DNA from: Drosophila miranda
Taxonomy: Eukaryota > Arthropoda > Insecta > Diptera > Drosophilidae
Length of the DNA: 64,000 nt
Direction: 5' to 3'
Assembly: GCF_003369915.1 (NCBI RefSeq)
Contig: NC_046676.1
Coordinates: 23,808,001-23,872,000 of the forward strand
This document shows, one piece after another, positions 23,857-35,472 of this stretch. Each line of letters starts with the position of its first letter. Position 1 is the stretch's first letter. The notes beneath the pieces were generated by a model that did no database searches, was not told the DNA's origin, and saw only the letters and a list, made by a program, of their open reading frames with translations. The position numbers and the translations under genes were made by a program.

Positions 23857-26040
23857 TTACGCCCCAGCTTCCGGCAAGGGGGGAGCTGGTGCCGTCACCA
23901 GGTCAAGGGTGCGCACAACTTGCCTCTGCCGCTTACGTCGCACATCGATCTCGTAGAGCGCCAGTCCAAACTGATGCACGAAAGAGCTGAACTGCTTCGT
24001 CAGGTAGGAGTAGCTGAAAGCTGGCGATTGCTCCACGGCACAGGTGCCCCGTAGGTCGTCATGAGCCCAGTGCGGAGCATCCACATCGCAGGGATGGCGG
24101 CCCAGTATTCTGGGAAAAGCCTCCGTGGAGAGATGTGGATAGAAAACGTGAAGCAGCTCAAAGTTTAGATAACTGCTGGCATTGGAGCGAACCAAGGCCT
24201 CGTAGAGATCGCTACTCAAGGAGGCGGGAATGGACAGGTAAAGCTTATAGCGCAGCCGATTCGGTCCGGACAACTTGACCTCGCAATTGCCGCTGATCAG
24301 TTTGACCTTCTGCAAAAGATTGTCCAAGGACTGGCTCCCGTACTCGTACAAGTAGAAGTCCCTCTGGCGCCGATAGCGGTTATGGGTGAGCGGATTGAAT
24401 TGGAGAACTCGGGAGCTGGGAATGTTCACCAGGTGCAGGGGCAGACTGTAAACGTGCGAGGTCATTAGGTGAACGTGGGTGGCCGCTGGCTTGGTGGCCA
24501 TCACATGGGCCATGGTCTCGGCCAGCGGATAAATACCCGCCTGGTGAATGAAGCCAAAGAAGACAGTCAACACTACGTTGCTCACATACCAAATCCTCAG
24601 CAGATGAGGGGCCGATGCTTTGCTGGAGAGCAGGCGGTCGTAGAACCTGCGCAGCAGGGGGTGCTCCTTCTGGAACGGATACTTGGCACTGAAACCAGTC
24701 ACCAGCTTGGGACCATGCAGCAGAAGCAAAGGAAAGGTTATGGGGATAAGGAAGCGAGGCTCCTGATGGTTGATGAGCGACAGGAAAAATAGTGGCACAA
24801 ATATGGCACCAGACATGAGCGATACAATGCTTTGGAAGCGCGGAAGCACTTGGTACTCGGCCCGAAAGAAGCGCAGCAGGATCTGAGCAAATGCCCCGAG
24901 GCCTGCCAGGGCGAGAACATTGAAGAGCAGCGGCATGTTGACCATTAGGTGGACATAGCAGGGATGCACGCCATGGCTGGCCGTCTGGGCGGAGTTCAGG
25001 TTGTACTTGACAAAGTTCCAGGGCGTAAACACAAAGTTGTCAATGCCCAGCTGCATCATGTGCAGCTCTCCCACTGTGAGATGCTGATAGTACAGCGAGT
25101 CGCAGAATATGAACAGGAACAGCGCTGGCAGGGCGTACAAGCAGAAGAGTCCGATGCGTAGGTTAAAGTCCCTAAAGGTTACGCTGCGTGTGCCCATCCC
25201 CCGCAGCAGCCAGAAGAATACCATGGGTGCGCCAAAGAGTAGGAAGGTAGGCCGATTGAAGACGCCAGCCACACAGATACTGGACACGGTAAACATATGC
25301 TGGAAATTGTGCGGCGGCAGGGCATTCTTCAGCTTCCAGATCTTGACGCGCTCGCTGATGGACTCCGCCTTGTCGTACTTCTCCTCCAGGAACTCCTTCT
25401 TGTATACCACCGTGTTAGTCCTCAGCATGCACTCGGACACCAAGCAGAGCAGCCACGAGCACATGGCCATCTCGAGGCTGTTGGAGAAGGTTCGCGTGCC
25501 GAAGACCAGCAGCACCCAGGAGCTGCCCAAGGCCAGCAGTCGAATCTCAAAGCGCAGTCCGTACATCCGGCAAACGCGATACAGACACCAGTCATTGCTG
25601 TACGAGATCAGGGTGTAGATCAGACGCGGAAACACCACATACGCGTAGGTGCTGATCAGCTCTACATTCCACAAGTTGCGCATGTAAACGGCGAAGAACT
25701 CGTAGAAGCTCCAGGGAACGCGCAGCAGCGCAAACGGAAGGGTGATGCTCCGCAGCGGCATCGAATTATTGAACTCCCAGGTGCGTGTGTGCTCCAGCCG
25801 GAAGTGGTCGCCTGCAAAAGAAGGCGGAGGTCATTACAGCAAAACGGAAAATACCACCCTCTCCCTCTTACCCGTCATCACTTCCACGCTCTGGAAGAAC
25901 TCGTCGGGATGCACATAGCCCGGCTGCGGCACGAAAACCAGAGCCAGACGCACGACCGCAAAGAAGAAGTATGTGTTCACGTGCCTGTCGGTTGGGACAC
26001 GGTTCTGCCAAAGCTGCGATATATGTCTGCTCAGGCGCAT
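23857..26040 (-). CDS. PIG-Z: GPI mannosyltransferase 4 (PIG-Z/Smp3 family)
   Basis: Two minus-strand exons, 25872-26040 and 23857-25811, split by a 60-bp intron, give 707 residues. The enzyme is a multi-pass ER glycosyltransferase of family GT22 that adds the fourth, side-branch mannose to the GPI core from dolichol-phosphate-mannose. The family signature [10 protein letters not shown] (41-50, with the acidic His-Pro-Asp-Glu lumenal loop) follows the first membrane segment, and the intron falls within the next conserved stretch, which resumes [14 protein letters not shown], typical of PIG-Z rather than PIG-B, ALG9 or ALG12. Many hydrophobic helices follow (for example around [14 protein letters not shown] and [19 protein letters not shown]). 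Two DRE elements lie 66-93 bases upstream of the ATG, as expected for a housekeeping promoter. Confidence 0.93.
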
Positions 26041-26105
26041 ATCTCTGCCGTCCGTCGCTTTATTTGCTATTTTCCTTAAATTGTAAAATCAAAACAAACC
26101 CGACC

Positions 26106-26133
26106 TATCGATAAATATACGGACTTATCGATA
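26106..26133 (-). promoter_or_regulatory. Paired DRE elements at the PIG-Z promoter
   Basis: Two perfect TATCGATA sites (26106-26113 and 26126-26133), 20 bases apart. TATCGATA is the DNA replication-related element bound by DREF and marks housekeeping promoters in Drosophila. They sit just upstream of the PIG-Z start codon. Confidence 0.8.
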
Positions 26134-26155
26134 AAATAAATTCAAGTTATATTTT

Positions 26156-26297
26156 ACATATTCCTCGTTTTTGATCTTCCGTGGAATATTCTCAACTATA
26201 TAGAACATTTAGCCATGCCCACATTATTTTTTTTCGATTAATGAGTCAATTTTGTACTTAACTGGCTTATTCTTAATACTTGCTTTTATTGGATTTT
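26156..26297. repeat. Diverged dispersed repeat, left copy
   Basis: About 140 bases that reappear, roughly 85-90% alike by eye, at 27621-27758 (shared blocks include ATTTAGCCATGCCCACAT and TTGTACTTAACTGGCTTATT). The two copies bracket the 440-bp tandem duplication. Probably transposon-derived; family unknown. Confidence 0.8.
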
Positions 26298-26555
26298 GCT
26301 TAAAGAAAGGTTTTAGCGAAAAAGGTGAAACAAACGAAACGTAATAAACGTAAGAGAAAAATCGTTCCAATTGTTCAATTTCTTTATTCCGTTGAATAAT
26401 GCTGCCTAACTAAAACCATTAGCTCTGCCCACTTAATTTTAAGCCATTAATGAATACATTTTCTACCTGATTGACTACTTTTAAGTACTCTCTTTTATTG
26501 TATAGTGTAGAAAACAAGGTTAAAGCAAAAAAGGTCAACAAAAAAACAGTGGCAA

Positions 26556-27435
26556 CGTAAGTGAGTATGAAATGTCACGCCAACCAAAGTTTGGGCTCAG
26601 CTATACCCTATTTCGTTGATATATATGAAGAAACTGGTTTCCAAGCTGTTTTAAAACGTAATTAATATAAAAATTATATCAGATTTTTATGTTTGGGACA
26701 TATTAATCCATATGATTAGGGTCTTGTAAATATATCTCGATCCTGATACCAATTCTTGGTTTCTGTAAGAAGACCAAAACCTTCAAAATATCGTTGAAAT
26801 ACCTTTAAAACAGAAACTGACTAGTTTTGGCCTTTATTGGTGCATTAGATGACAAACATTTTCTCAGTTCTATAACATCCATTTCCCAGGGTAGCAAAAT
26901 GTTGCTCAATCCGCGCAATGTTGAGGGACAATGCTGCTCGATTTCACGGCACATGAGTCTGGCCCATACAAATTAATGTTGCCAGCAGCATAAAACGTAA
27001 GTGAGTATGAAATGTCACGCCAACCAAAGTTTGGGCTCAGCTATACCCTATTTCGTTGATACATATGAAGAAACTGGTTTCCAAGCTGTTTTAAAACGTA
27101 ATTAATATAGAAATGGTCTCAGATTGTTATGTTTGGGACATATTAATCCATATGATTAGGGTCTTGTAAATATATCTCGATCCTGATACCAATTCTTGGT
27201 TTCTGTAAGAAGACCAAAACCTTCAAAATATCGTTGAAATACCTTTAAAACAGAAACTGACTAGTTTTGGCCTTTATTGGTGCATTAGATGACAAACATT
27301 TTCTGAGTTCTATAACATCCATTTCCCAGGGTAGCAAAATGTTGCTCAATCCGCGCAATGTTGAGGGACAATGCTGCTCGATTTCACGGCACATGAGTCT
27401 GGCCCATACAAATTAATGTTGCCAGCAACATAAGA
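26556..27435. repeat. 440-bp tandem duplication
   Basis: Two head-to-tail copies, 26556-26995 and 26996-27435, almost identical (a handful of substitutions such as TATAAAAATTATATC versus TATAGAAATGGTCTC). A third copy begins near 27444 with the same CGTAAGTGAGTATG start but diverges within about 20 bases. Near identity implies recent duplication or gene conversion. No protein is encoded. Confidence 0.93.
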
Positions 27436-27620
27436 CGTAAGAAAACGTAAGTGAGTATGGAATGTAAGGATCTTTGTTGAGGGGATAAAGGACATTGGGG
27501 CGGGGAAAAATCCCTCCACGAAGAGAGGAAATCCCATCACAAAATAGAGAGCAAGTCCCAAAGAAAAGAGAGCAAGTCCCAATAAAATATATGGTCTCAC
27601 TCTAAAAAATACCAAAAATG

Positions 27621-27758
27621 TATCATATTCCTCATTTTTTATCTTCCGTCGAATATTACCAGTTAAATAGACCATTTAGCCATGCCCACATCATTTTATT
27701 CGATTAATTAATCAATTTTGTACTTAACTGGCTTATTTTTAATACTTTTATTGGATTT
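27621..27758. repeat. Diverged dispersed repeat, right copy
   Basis: Partner of the repeat at 26156-26297 in the same orientation, preceded by AAAAATACCAAAAA, a Motif 6-like sequence on the minus strand. Confidence 0.8.
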
Positions 27759-27759
27759 C

Positions 27760-29629
27760 TATATAACGTTGAAAGTGAAATTTAATAGATTATATATTAT
27801 ACCGATATACCGTAAATTTACCGTCGGATAAATTTTGACCTCAAAAAATACCAAAAAGTATTAAGAATACCGTAAACGGTCACCCTGCATAAGTTGAACA
27901 TACTAACTACATGTTATAGAGTAAAATTCTTCGTACGTCTTATCAAATTTTTGCGGCGATTTATTTAAACAGCGGTTGTTCCACCAAAATAATAATAATA
28001 ATTAATAAAATAAATAAGCCAAAATCATTTCTAAAATTTCACTGCATAATCGCATTCGATGATATTTGAACTATCGTATTAAAAGATGATTTTATACCGA
28101 TACACTGAAGTGTGACCACTTGCTTTCAACAGTTGCTGAGTCTCGGAATATGTTGGCGCCATAGTTTTGGAATCATTGTAAATTTGAATGTTTTCTTGCA
28201 GCAATTGTGATTCATGAAACGGTAATATAAATACCTAACACACGTATAATCACATGCACTTGAATTTCCTTTCAAGCAATTATATCATATTTTCAGCTGC
28301 AGCCTCTCTCTTTGACATCGTTCCGTTCCGCATGCTTCTGGGACAGCAAATGATGATTACATTTTCCTAGATGACGTAGTTTGCGGTTGGGGCTAGGAAA
28401 TGCGATATCGGCTTACAGTTATACAAGCCAGCTTTTGTGGCAAAATAGTTCAAAAACGCACACCCAACGTACGAGTATCCATCCACGCTGATCTGCGGGC
28501 AGAGGTGGTGAGCACTAATCCCATGATTGGGCACAGTGTCGTCTGTGGAAGTACATCTCAATGGGCCCATTGACAGACAGAGCGTCTGACAGAGTGCTGC
28601 CCACGCTGAGGGGCCAGCAGAGATCAGATCAGATCAGAGCTGAGCAGAGCAGATCAGTCAGTATCGTTCTTCGTCAACATGGGAAGAGATGTGCGCGGTG
28701 GCTCTCTTGGGAGATCTCTCGCCTACCCCAACCACATAAAACGTGTGCACCCCCAGGCGGTGGCAATCAGTTCACTCCAGATACCGCGCTCGCCCCCACA
28801 CCACAACGCGATTTGCAATTAAGTTGATTTACCTACTTGACAGTCGATCCGCAGTCCGCAGTGCCCCGTCCCCAGTCCGCGTTCCAAAGTCTCCGTCTCC
28901 AGAGCAGCTCCAAGAGCTGCAGGCGTGCGCAGTCAACGCTCGGGATAATTAGCAGATTGTTAAATACGAAGAACAAAGGTCTCGCTGGAAGTTGTCTTTA
29001 TCGATCGAAATCATTGCCAGCAGGAAACCAGACAGCAATACAAGAGCTCTTCAAATGGTAAACAACTTGTTATTTCTCTGAGTGAAGGCGATTCGGGGTA
29101 TCGTGTCGTTTCCATTGAAATTCGGTTCGGTTTGATCCAATCGAAACCAAATTCAACCGAATCCAAGTATCTCTATGGGAATCGAAAGAAGATATATTTA
29201 TATATGAACATTGTACTTCAAGTGAAAAAAACCCTCTCCCCCATTACCGTGTTAAATTTCCAATGAAACGCAACTTTAGTTCAACTTTCAACGTATAGAT
29301 ATCCGTTCCAGTACCCAACTAAATTAGTGAAATAAAACTTTTGTCAATCGGCTGGAAAGCATTTAACAAGGCATACAAGTACAGGTGACACTTTACCCTT
29401 ACGACGGGGCCCACTCTCCACTCTCCACTCACCTCTCCGCACCCCACTCGTGGGGCATGGGATTCAATCAACTTCGATGAGCAACAGTTTGTTGCAATTT
29501 AAGTTACTCTTTGCCACCAGTCCAGCTCCATTCCGCCACGCCCCATGTGGCCGGCACAGGCACGAGGCTGCACACACACGAAGGGGCTTGCTGCCGAGGA
29601 CTTCGTGGCGCCCGCCTGCGCATCGCGCG
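27760..29629. other. Intergenic region upstream of SerT
   Basis: AT-rich noncoding DNA with Motif 1-like sites (CGGTCACCCTG at 27877-27887; minus-strand TGGTCACACTT at 28108-28118) and a GATCA/GAGCA low-complexity patch near 28621-28662. No coding exon is supported. Confidence 0.5.
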
Positions 29630-29666
29630 TATAAAAGGACCACTCCGGCCGGAGGATTCATCAGTT
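29630..29666 (+). promoter_or_regulatory. SerT: TATA-Inr core promoter, probably SerT
   Basis: TATAAAAG at 29630-29637 followed by TTCATCAGTT at 29657-29666, which carries initiator matches 30-33 bases downstream. A donor-like GAAA|GTAAGTGAC near 29820 would end a leader exon of about 160 bases, and an acceptor (CGCTTCCAG) at 30700 would join it to the exon carrying the SerT start. Assignment to SerT is inferred from position and strand. Confidence 0.6.
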
Positions 29667-30704
29667 GGCCCAGCGAAGCGGCGCGCGTCTCTCAATTCGA
29701 GGACCAAGGGACCCCCTCCAACAGTGTTCTTAAGTTCCAAAGTGTCCGAAAAACAAATAAGAATGTGTGACAATTGAAATTGTGGCTATTGAAATTTCTA
29801 TTAAAATTCTATTGACGAAAGTAAGTGACTTTGAATATTATTTTTAGCAGAACTTTACCATTGATTAAGTCGTTGATTTTTGAGATTTGTTATTAGTGCC
29901 TTCCTTTAACCAATTTTCGTATTAAAATATATTTGAATATTTATACAGATACACGAAGTATATTTAATATCTAATTAAAAGCAGAATCTAACAGCCCCTC
30001 CCCTCGGTATCTCTGAGTATCTTTTGATTGTTTTGAATTGCGCTGCCTTCGTGGGGCATATTTTTAGCACCTGTCTTATCAGAATTTCGCATTTAACACC
30101 TCCATCTGTTGCCACACGCGGACGACGCGTCGTTCTTTATCTCTGAATGTGCCACAATTAAATGGTAATTAAAAAGTCCAACAGCACTCGCACTCGGTGC
30201 GGGGAAGGCCCAGAGAATAGATCGGGAGCTACATATGCTATTTGTTCTGTTGATTGTGTATTCATTAGCCAAAGTGGGTTATGATATCCAACCCATTAAT
30301 CATACGGTACGCCGCCGCGTCGGTTGCATACCTTAAATAGATAAAAGTAAAAACCTTAAATAATTAAATTTCCAAATGAAACACAATAGTCCTGAGGTCA
30401 GATGTGAAAAGAGGTACTTTAAAGCATTGACATTGAATGGGTTTTGGCAGCAGATTACCAGCAAAGGACACCGCCGGGAATTCGAATCCGAAACCAATGC
30501 ATGTGCCACGGTCATCGAGGTGGAGGAGATTCTGCAACTGTTGCAGGGTCGAATGAGATGTGGGGAAAAAGTATGGTAATTCGAATGTGCACTACCCTTG
30601 AGGGCTTGGCAGAGTCAATAAATAGCCCCCCCCAATGGAATCGTCCATGGCATGCATCCGTGTTGCTGCTCCATTTAATCTGAATGCTTAACCGCTTCCA
30701 GTTA

Positions 30705-30761
30705 ATGGCCAGCAGAGGCATTGAAGCCTCCTCCAGTCCGCCGGAACCGTGCAGCATGTGA
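30705..30761 (+). other. Upstream open reading frame in the SerT leader
   Basis: An 18-codon ATG frame (MASRGIEASS then SPPEPCSM) begins four bases after the predicted leader acceptor and ends before the SerT ATG. A second uORF of eight codons starts at 30777 (MPFSRPQR). Such uORFs usually lower translation of the main frame; effect here not tested. Confidence 0.5.
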
Positions 30762-31054
30762 GAGGCCGAGTGGCGAAATGCCATTTTCACGTCCACAGCG
30801 CTAAACGGGCCGGAAAAGATAGAGGAAACTGCGAGGAAGCAGCCCATCCAGAGAGCAGCAGAGGACCGAGGACCGAGGACGAGACCTTGGCAACTCCCAC
30901 CCCTGTTTCGCCCCTGGCCCCTGAGCTGACTGAGGAGCGATTCCGGCTGGCTACGCTAGTGCCGCGATCGGCGTACACGGCCACGCCTCCCGCCCAGGCC
31001 CAGGCCAAGGCACAGGCAGAGGGACAAGCAGCAGCCGATCCCTGCCCCAGAACG

Positions 31055-34000
31055 ATGGAACGAAGCGCGAGTGTCAATAACAGCTCCGAGTTCGGCGGCG
31101 GCCACAGCTCAGCCTCGACGGCGGGCAGATCCACGGCCACGCCCTGGACGAACAACAAGGAGTCACCGAACAACGAGGATGACTCGAACGAGGACGATGG
31201 CGACACACTTGCCACACCCGCCAAGGTCACCGATCCGCTGGCCCCGCGTCTGGCCAACAATGAGGTGACATTTCTAGCCTCCTTCCTTCTCTGTAAATAA
31301 TCCTTCATATTCCTTCGGTGCCTCCTTGCAGCGTGTGCTGGTTGTGTCCGTGACGGAGCGTACCCGCGAGACTTGGGGCCAGAAGGCCGAGTTCCTGCTG
31401 GCCGTCATCGGCTTTGCCGTCGATCTGGGCAACGTGTGGCGTTTCCCCTATATCTGCTACCAGAACGGCGGCGGTGCCTTCCTGGTGCCCTACTGCCTCT
31501 TCCTCATCTTCGGCGGCCTGCCGCTGTTCTACATGGAATTGGCCCTCGGACAATTTCATCGATGCGGCTGCCTAAGCATCTGGAAGCGCATCTGTCCGGC
31601 CCTAAAAGGTGAGTGATTCCTGAAGACGTATTCTGTAAATAAATAACTTGTGGAGATACCCATTAACTGCACTAACTGTGGGTCTATTGAGTAATCGATC
31701 CAAGTGGGGCCTTAGCCTCTTAGCCTTATGAATGAATGAACAATTTTTGATTTAGATTTAAATATTTCTGTTTTTAAATGCTCACAACTCTGCAAAGATA
31801 GATCATTTCTGATTGCAATTTACATACGACCTGAGGCGAAAAAAGAGACCCGTACCATACCTTAGCCGAAAAAAGAAAAACACACATAATTTCCCGGCTC
31901 GAGGCAATCACCGTTCCGCTTTAAATACGATATGAAATGGCAATTTAAATGAATTACAAATATTGAGTTTTAGTCGCGGGCAGACATGAAAAACGAAATT
32001 GCATATTGAAATCTATTAAAGCGTTCAATATTTGCACAAGACGGGTAGATGGATAAAGGAAATAAAGAAGCAGCGTCCCCCCGGGGGCGAGTGTGTGTTG
32101 TAATGAAAAATTAAGTATACGCTGCCTGGACATGTGGCAGAGTGGCAGTGGAGTCGGGTCTATGTTGTTGATGTCTGATATTTTACGCTCTGCTTGGCAA
32201 TATTATCTGTCCTGTTACTAAGCCCGAGTCCGAGCCACAGTGGCTACCCGCACAAAGGACGAGTGCTCGGTTTCTGCATTGTTTTTGGGTCTGGGTCACA
32301 GTTAAGAGGGAGCGGAGGGCGGAAGGCGGGTCATTGTGTGCCGGCGACATTATCAAACAGGACTTTGGATAAGAGAGTCGTTGGGGCTGAATGCGAAAGA
32401 TTTGTTGCAACAATTAATTGCGCATTCAAGCGAACAAAAACGACACAAAGCCCAAATCAAGCCCCCAATCCGAGTCCGGGCTCTAATTAAATTGTGCTCA
32501 AAATTGATTTACAGCAGCAGCCGAACGAAACGGAACGGAACCAGAGGGAACTTCCATTCAGAGAGTTTTTGCATATCAACTTGATAATTTCGTTAGGTGA
32601 CAAACAAAATGTACTCTGAAAACGACTCTGCATGCTCCATCCTTGGATTTGCCATCTCTCTTTCAACTCGGTCAAAACTTTTCTACCAAGCCAAGTCCCA
32701 GTCCCAGTCCGAGTCCCTCCCCTCCACTCCTCCACGGGCTGTGCCCCTCTCTTTCAGTAGAACAGCAAACATCACTTTGTGGCAAGTCATCATTTGCTCA
32801 ACAAGTGTTTGCTTTGGGAAACCTTTTGCCAGGGCGATTCAAATGAATAGAAAAGTCAGGAAAAGGAAAGGCGGAAAAATCTTGCTGGAGCCTCGGGAAT
32901 CACGTGACGTGTCTTATTGGCCTCATAAGTAAAATGGAGTGGAAAACTGCTGTTGCCAGAGAGGGTGGAAAGGGAAAGAGGGGAAAGCGATGTGACTAAG
33001 TAGATGCAATCGGTTGCCAGAAGATAAAAACTTGCAAAATGTCACGTGGGAATAGTCCAATTCCGCGTTTTTTTCTCATTTTCCATCGCTCTTTCAATCA
33101 GAAATATTGGCATGCCCAGTCCTAGTCCCAGTCCCAGGCCAGATTATTGTTGCCTTTAATGGATACTTGTTGAATCGAATGTTCTAGGGAAATACACATA
33201 AGTTGAGAGGAAATCTTTTAAAGGCATGGACTTTCAACAGGTGTTGGCTATGCGATTTGTTTAATCGACATCTATATGGGGATGTACTACAACACAATTA
33301 TTGGATGGGCGGTCTACTATCTGTTTGCCTCATTCACCTCGAAGCTGCCGTGGACGTCGTGCGATAATCCGTGGAACACGGACAACTGTATGCCCGTGAC
33401 CAGCGAAAACTTCACCGAATTGGCCACCTCGCCAGCCAAAGAGTTCTTCGAGTAAGTGCCAAGAGTCCTATAGGAGTCCAGCGGTTCCCTCTATTCCCTC
33501 TATTCAATGCAGGCGCCGAGTCCTGGAGAGCTACAAGGGCAACGGTCTGGACTACATGGGACCCGTGAAGCCCACCCTGGCTCTGTGTGTCTTCGGGGTC
33601 TTTGTGCTGGTGTACTTCTCGCTGTGGAAGGGTGTGCGGAGTGCCGGAAAGGTGGTTTGGGTGACGGCCTTGGCCCCGTATGTGGTGCTGATCATCCTCC
33701 TGGTGCGCGGAGTCTCACTGCCTGGCGCCGATGAGGGCATCAAGTACTACCTGACGCCCGAGTGGCACAAGCTGAAGAACTCCAAGGTCTGGATAGATGC
33801 CGCCTCGCAGATCTTCTTCTCTCTGGGCCCCGGCTTCGGCACACTCCTCGCCCTCTCCAGCTACAACAAATTCAACAACAACTGCTATCGAGATGCCCTC
33901 ATAACGAGCACCATTAACTGCCTGACCAGCTTCCTGGCCGGATTCGTCATCTTCTCGGTCTTGGGGTGAGTTCAGTTCAGTTCAGTTCGGCCCTGTTCAG

Positions 34001-35472
34001 TGGATTACTGATGAGGGGGCTTCTATCTGATTGCAGATACATGGCCTATGTGCAAAAGACATCCATTGATAAGGTGGGGCTGGAGGGGCCTGGGCTGGTG
34101 TTCATCGTCTACCCCGAGGCCATAGCCACGATGAGCGGCTCTGTGTTCTGGAGCATCATATTCTTCCTGATGCTCATCACCCTGGGCTTGGACAGCACCT
34201 TTGGGGGCCTGGAGGCCATGATAACGGCGCTGTGCGACGAGTATCCCCGTGCGATTGGCAGGCGTCGGGAGCTGTTTGTCCTGCTGCTGCTCGTCTTCAT
34301 CTTCCTGTGCGCCCTGCCCACAATGACCTATGTAAGTACTCCCATCCCATCCCATCCCATCCCATCCCATTCCATCCCATCCCATCCTATCCGTCTAAGG
34401 CTTATCCAGTGATTCGTTTAATTAACGCTTAAGTGAGATTGTGGCTTATACATATGCATATTCCCCATCGCTCGAATGCTCGATGGATGGCCGAGTTAAG
34501 TGCTTTTTATCGTTCGCCCAGTTAATCTTCACACAACACACACTCGATGGACTCTTTGCCTTTCTTATTTTTCTGCATTTTTATCACCTGTCAAGTTCGG
34601 TGGACTTGTCTCCCCTGCCCAGCCCTGGCCAAACAGCAACCAGCCACCACCTATTCCTATTCCTGCGCTGGCGCTGGGGCTGGGGCTGGCTGTTGCTGTT
34701 CAAACACTTAAGCTGGTCCGTTCCTTCTCCTGCCACTTTATCTGATTAAATTTGAAATTGTAATTTGCTGCGTTCTATATTCTATATTCTGACTCGGACA
34801 CTTCTATCGGAGTAGCTTCTATCGGTCAATGGATCAAGCTATTCAACCGCATCCCCCCCCCATCCATTAATCAGTGCCAAACACAATGGTCCCTCCCCCC
34901 ATCGATGGGGGAGAGCAGAACTCTCTTCTAGCATTCAATTGATTGCAATGTGTGTGTGTATTTTCAGGGAGGCGTTGTCCTGGTCAACTTCCTGAATGTC
35001 TACGGGCCCGGCCTGGCCATCCTCTTTGTGGTGTTCGTGGAGGCTGCCGGAGTGTTCTGGTTCTACGGCGTGGACCGCTTTAGCTCCGATGTGGAGCAGA
35101 TGCTGGGCTCCAAGCCGGGACTGTTCTGGCGCATCTGCTGGACCTACATCAGTCCGGTGTTCCTGCTGGTAAGATTGCCTCGATCCTACCATCCCCGACA
35201 GCCACTCAAGGGGGAATTACTTGCAGACAATATTCATATTCTCGATCCTGGGCTACAAGGAGATGCTGGGCGAGGAGTACTACTATCCGGACTGGAGCTA
35301 CAAGGTGGGCTGGGCAGTGACCTGCTCCTCCGTGCTGTGCATACCCATGTACATCATCTACAAGTTTTGCTTTGCGACCAAGGGTGATTGCCGGCAGCGG
35401 CTGAAGGATTCCTTCCAGCCGGACGACAGCAGTGGCTCGGTGGTCCCCGGCCAGCAGGGCACCTCGGTGTGA
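31055..35472 (+). CDS. SerT: Sodium/chloride-dependent serotonin transporter
   Basis: Seven coding exons, 31055-31264, 31332-31608, 33241-33451, 33513-33965, 34037-34331, 34968-35168 and 35227-35472, give 630 residues. SERT (SLC6A4) is the 12-helix plasma-membrane transporter that clears serotonin from synapses using Na+ and Cl- gradients. Visible are the acidic N-tail, helix 1 with the substrate-binding Asp in [14 protein letters not shown] (Asp101), the extracellular loop with its Cys pair and the sequon NFT, TSxxxxCLTS-type helix 7, and the conserved helix 8 [13 protein letters not shown] context. The sequence is nearly identical to D. melanogaster SerT except in the N-tail. The start MERSAS matches that protein's MDRSGS. 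Intron 1 uses a GTGACA donor, weaker than usual. The leader contains two uORFs and an open, ATG-less frame extending upstream of the start. Confidence 0.97.
34341..34390. repeat. (CCCAT)n pentamer repeat
   Basis: About nine CCCAT units immediately after the splice donor of SerT exon 5. Confidence 0.93.

Noticed and set aside
25297-26079. 260-codon plus-strand frame
   Set aside because: Antisense shadow of PIG-Z; no recognisable features and it crosses the PIG-Z intron.
30787-31308. 173-codon minus-strand frame
   Set aside because: Antisense of the SerT leader and first exon.
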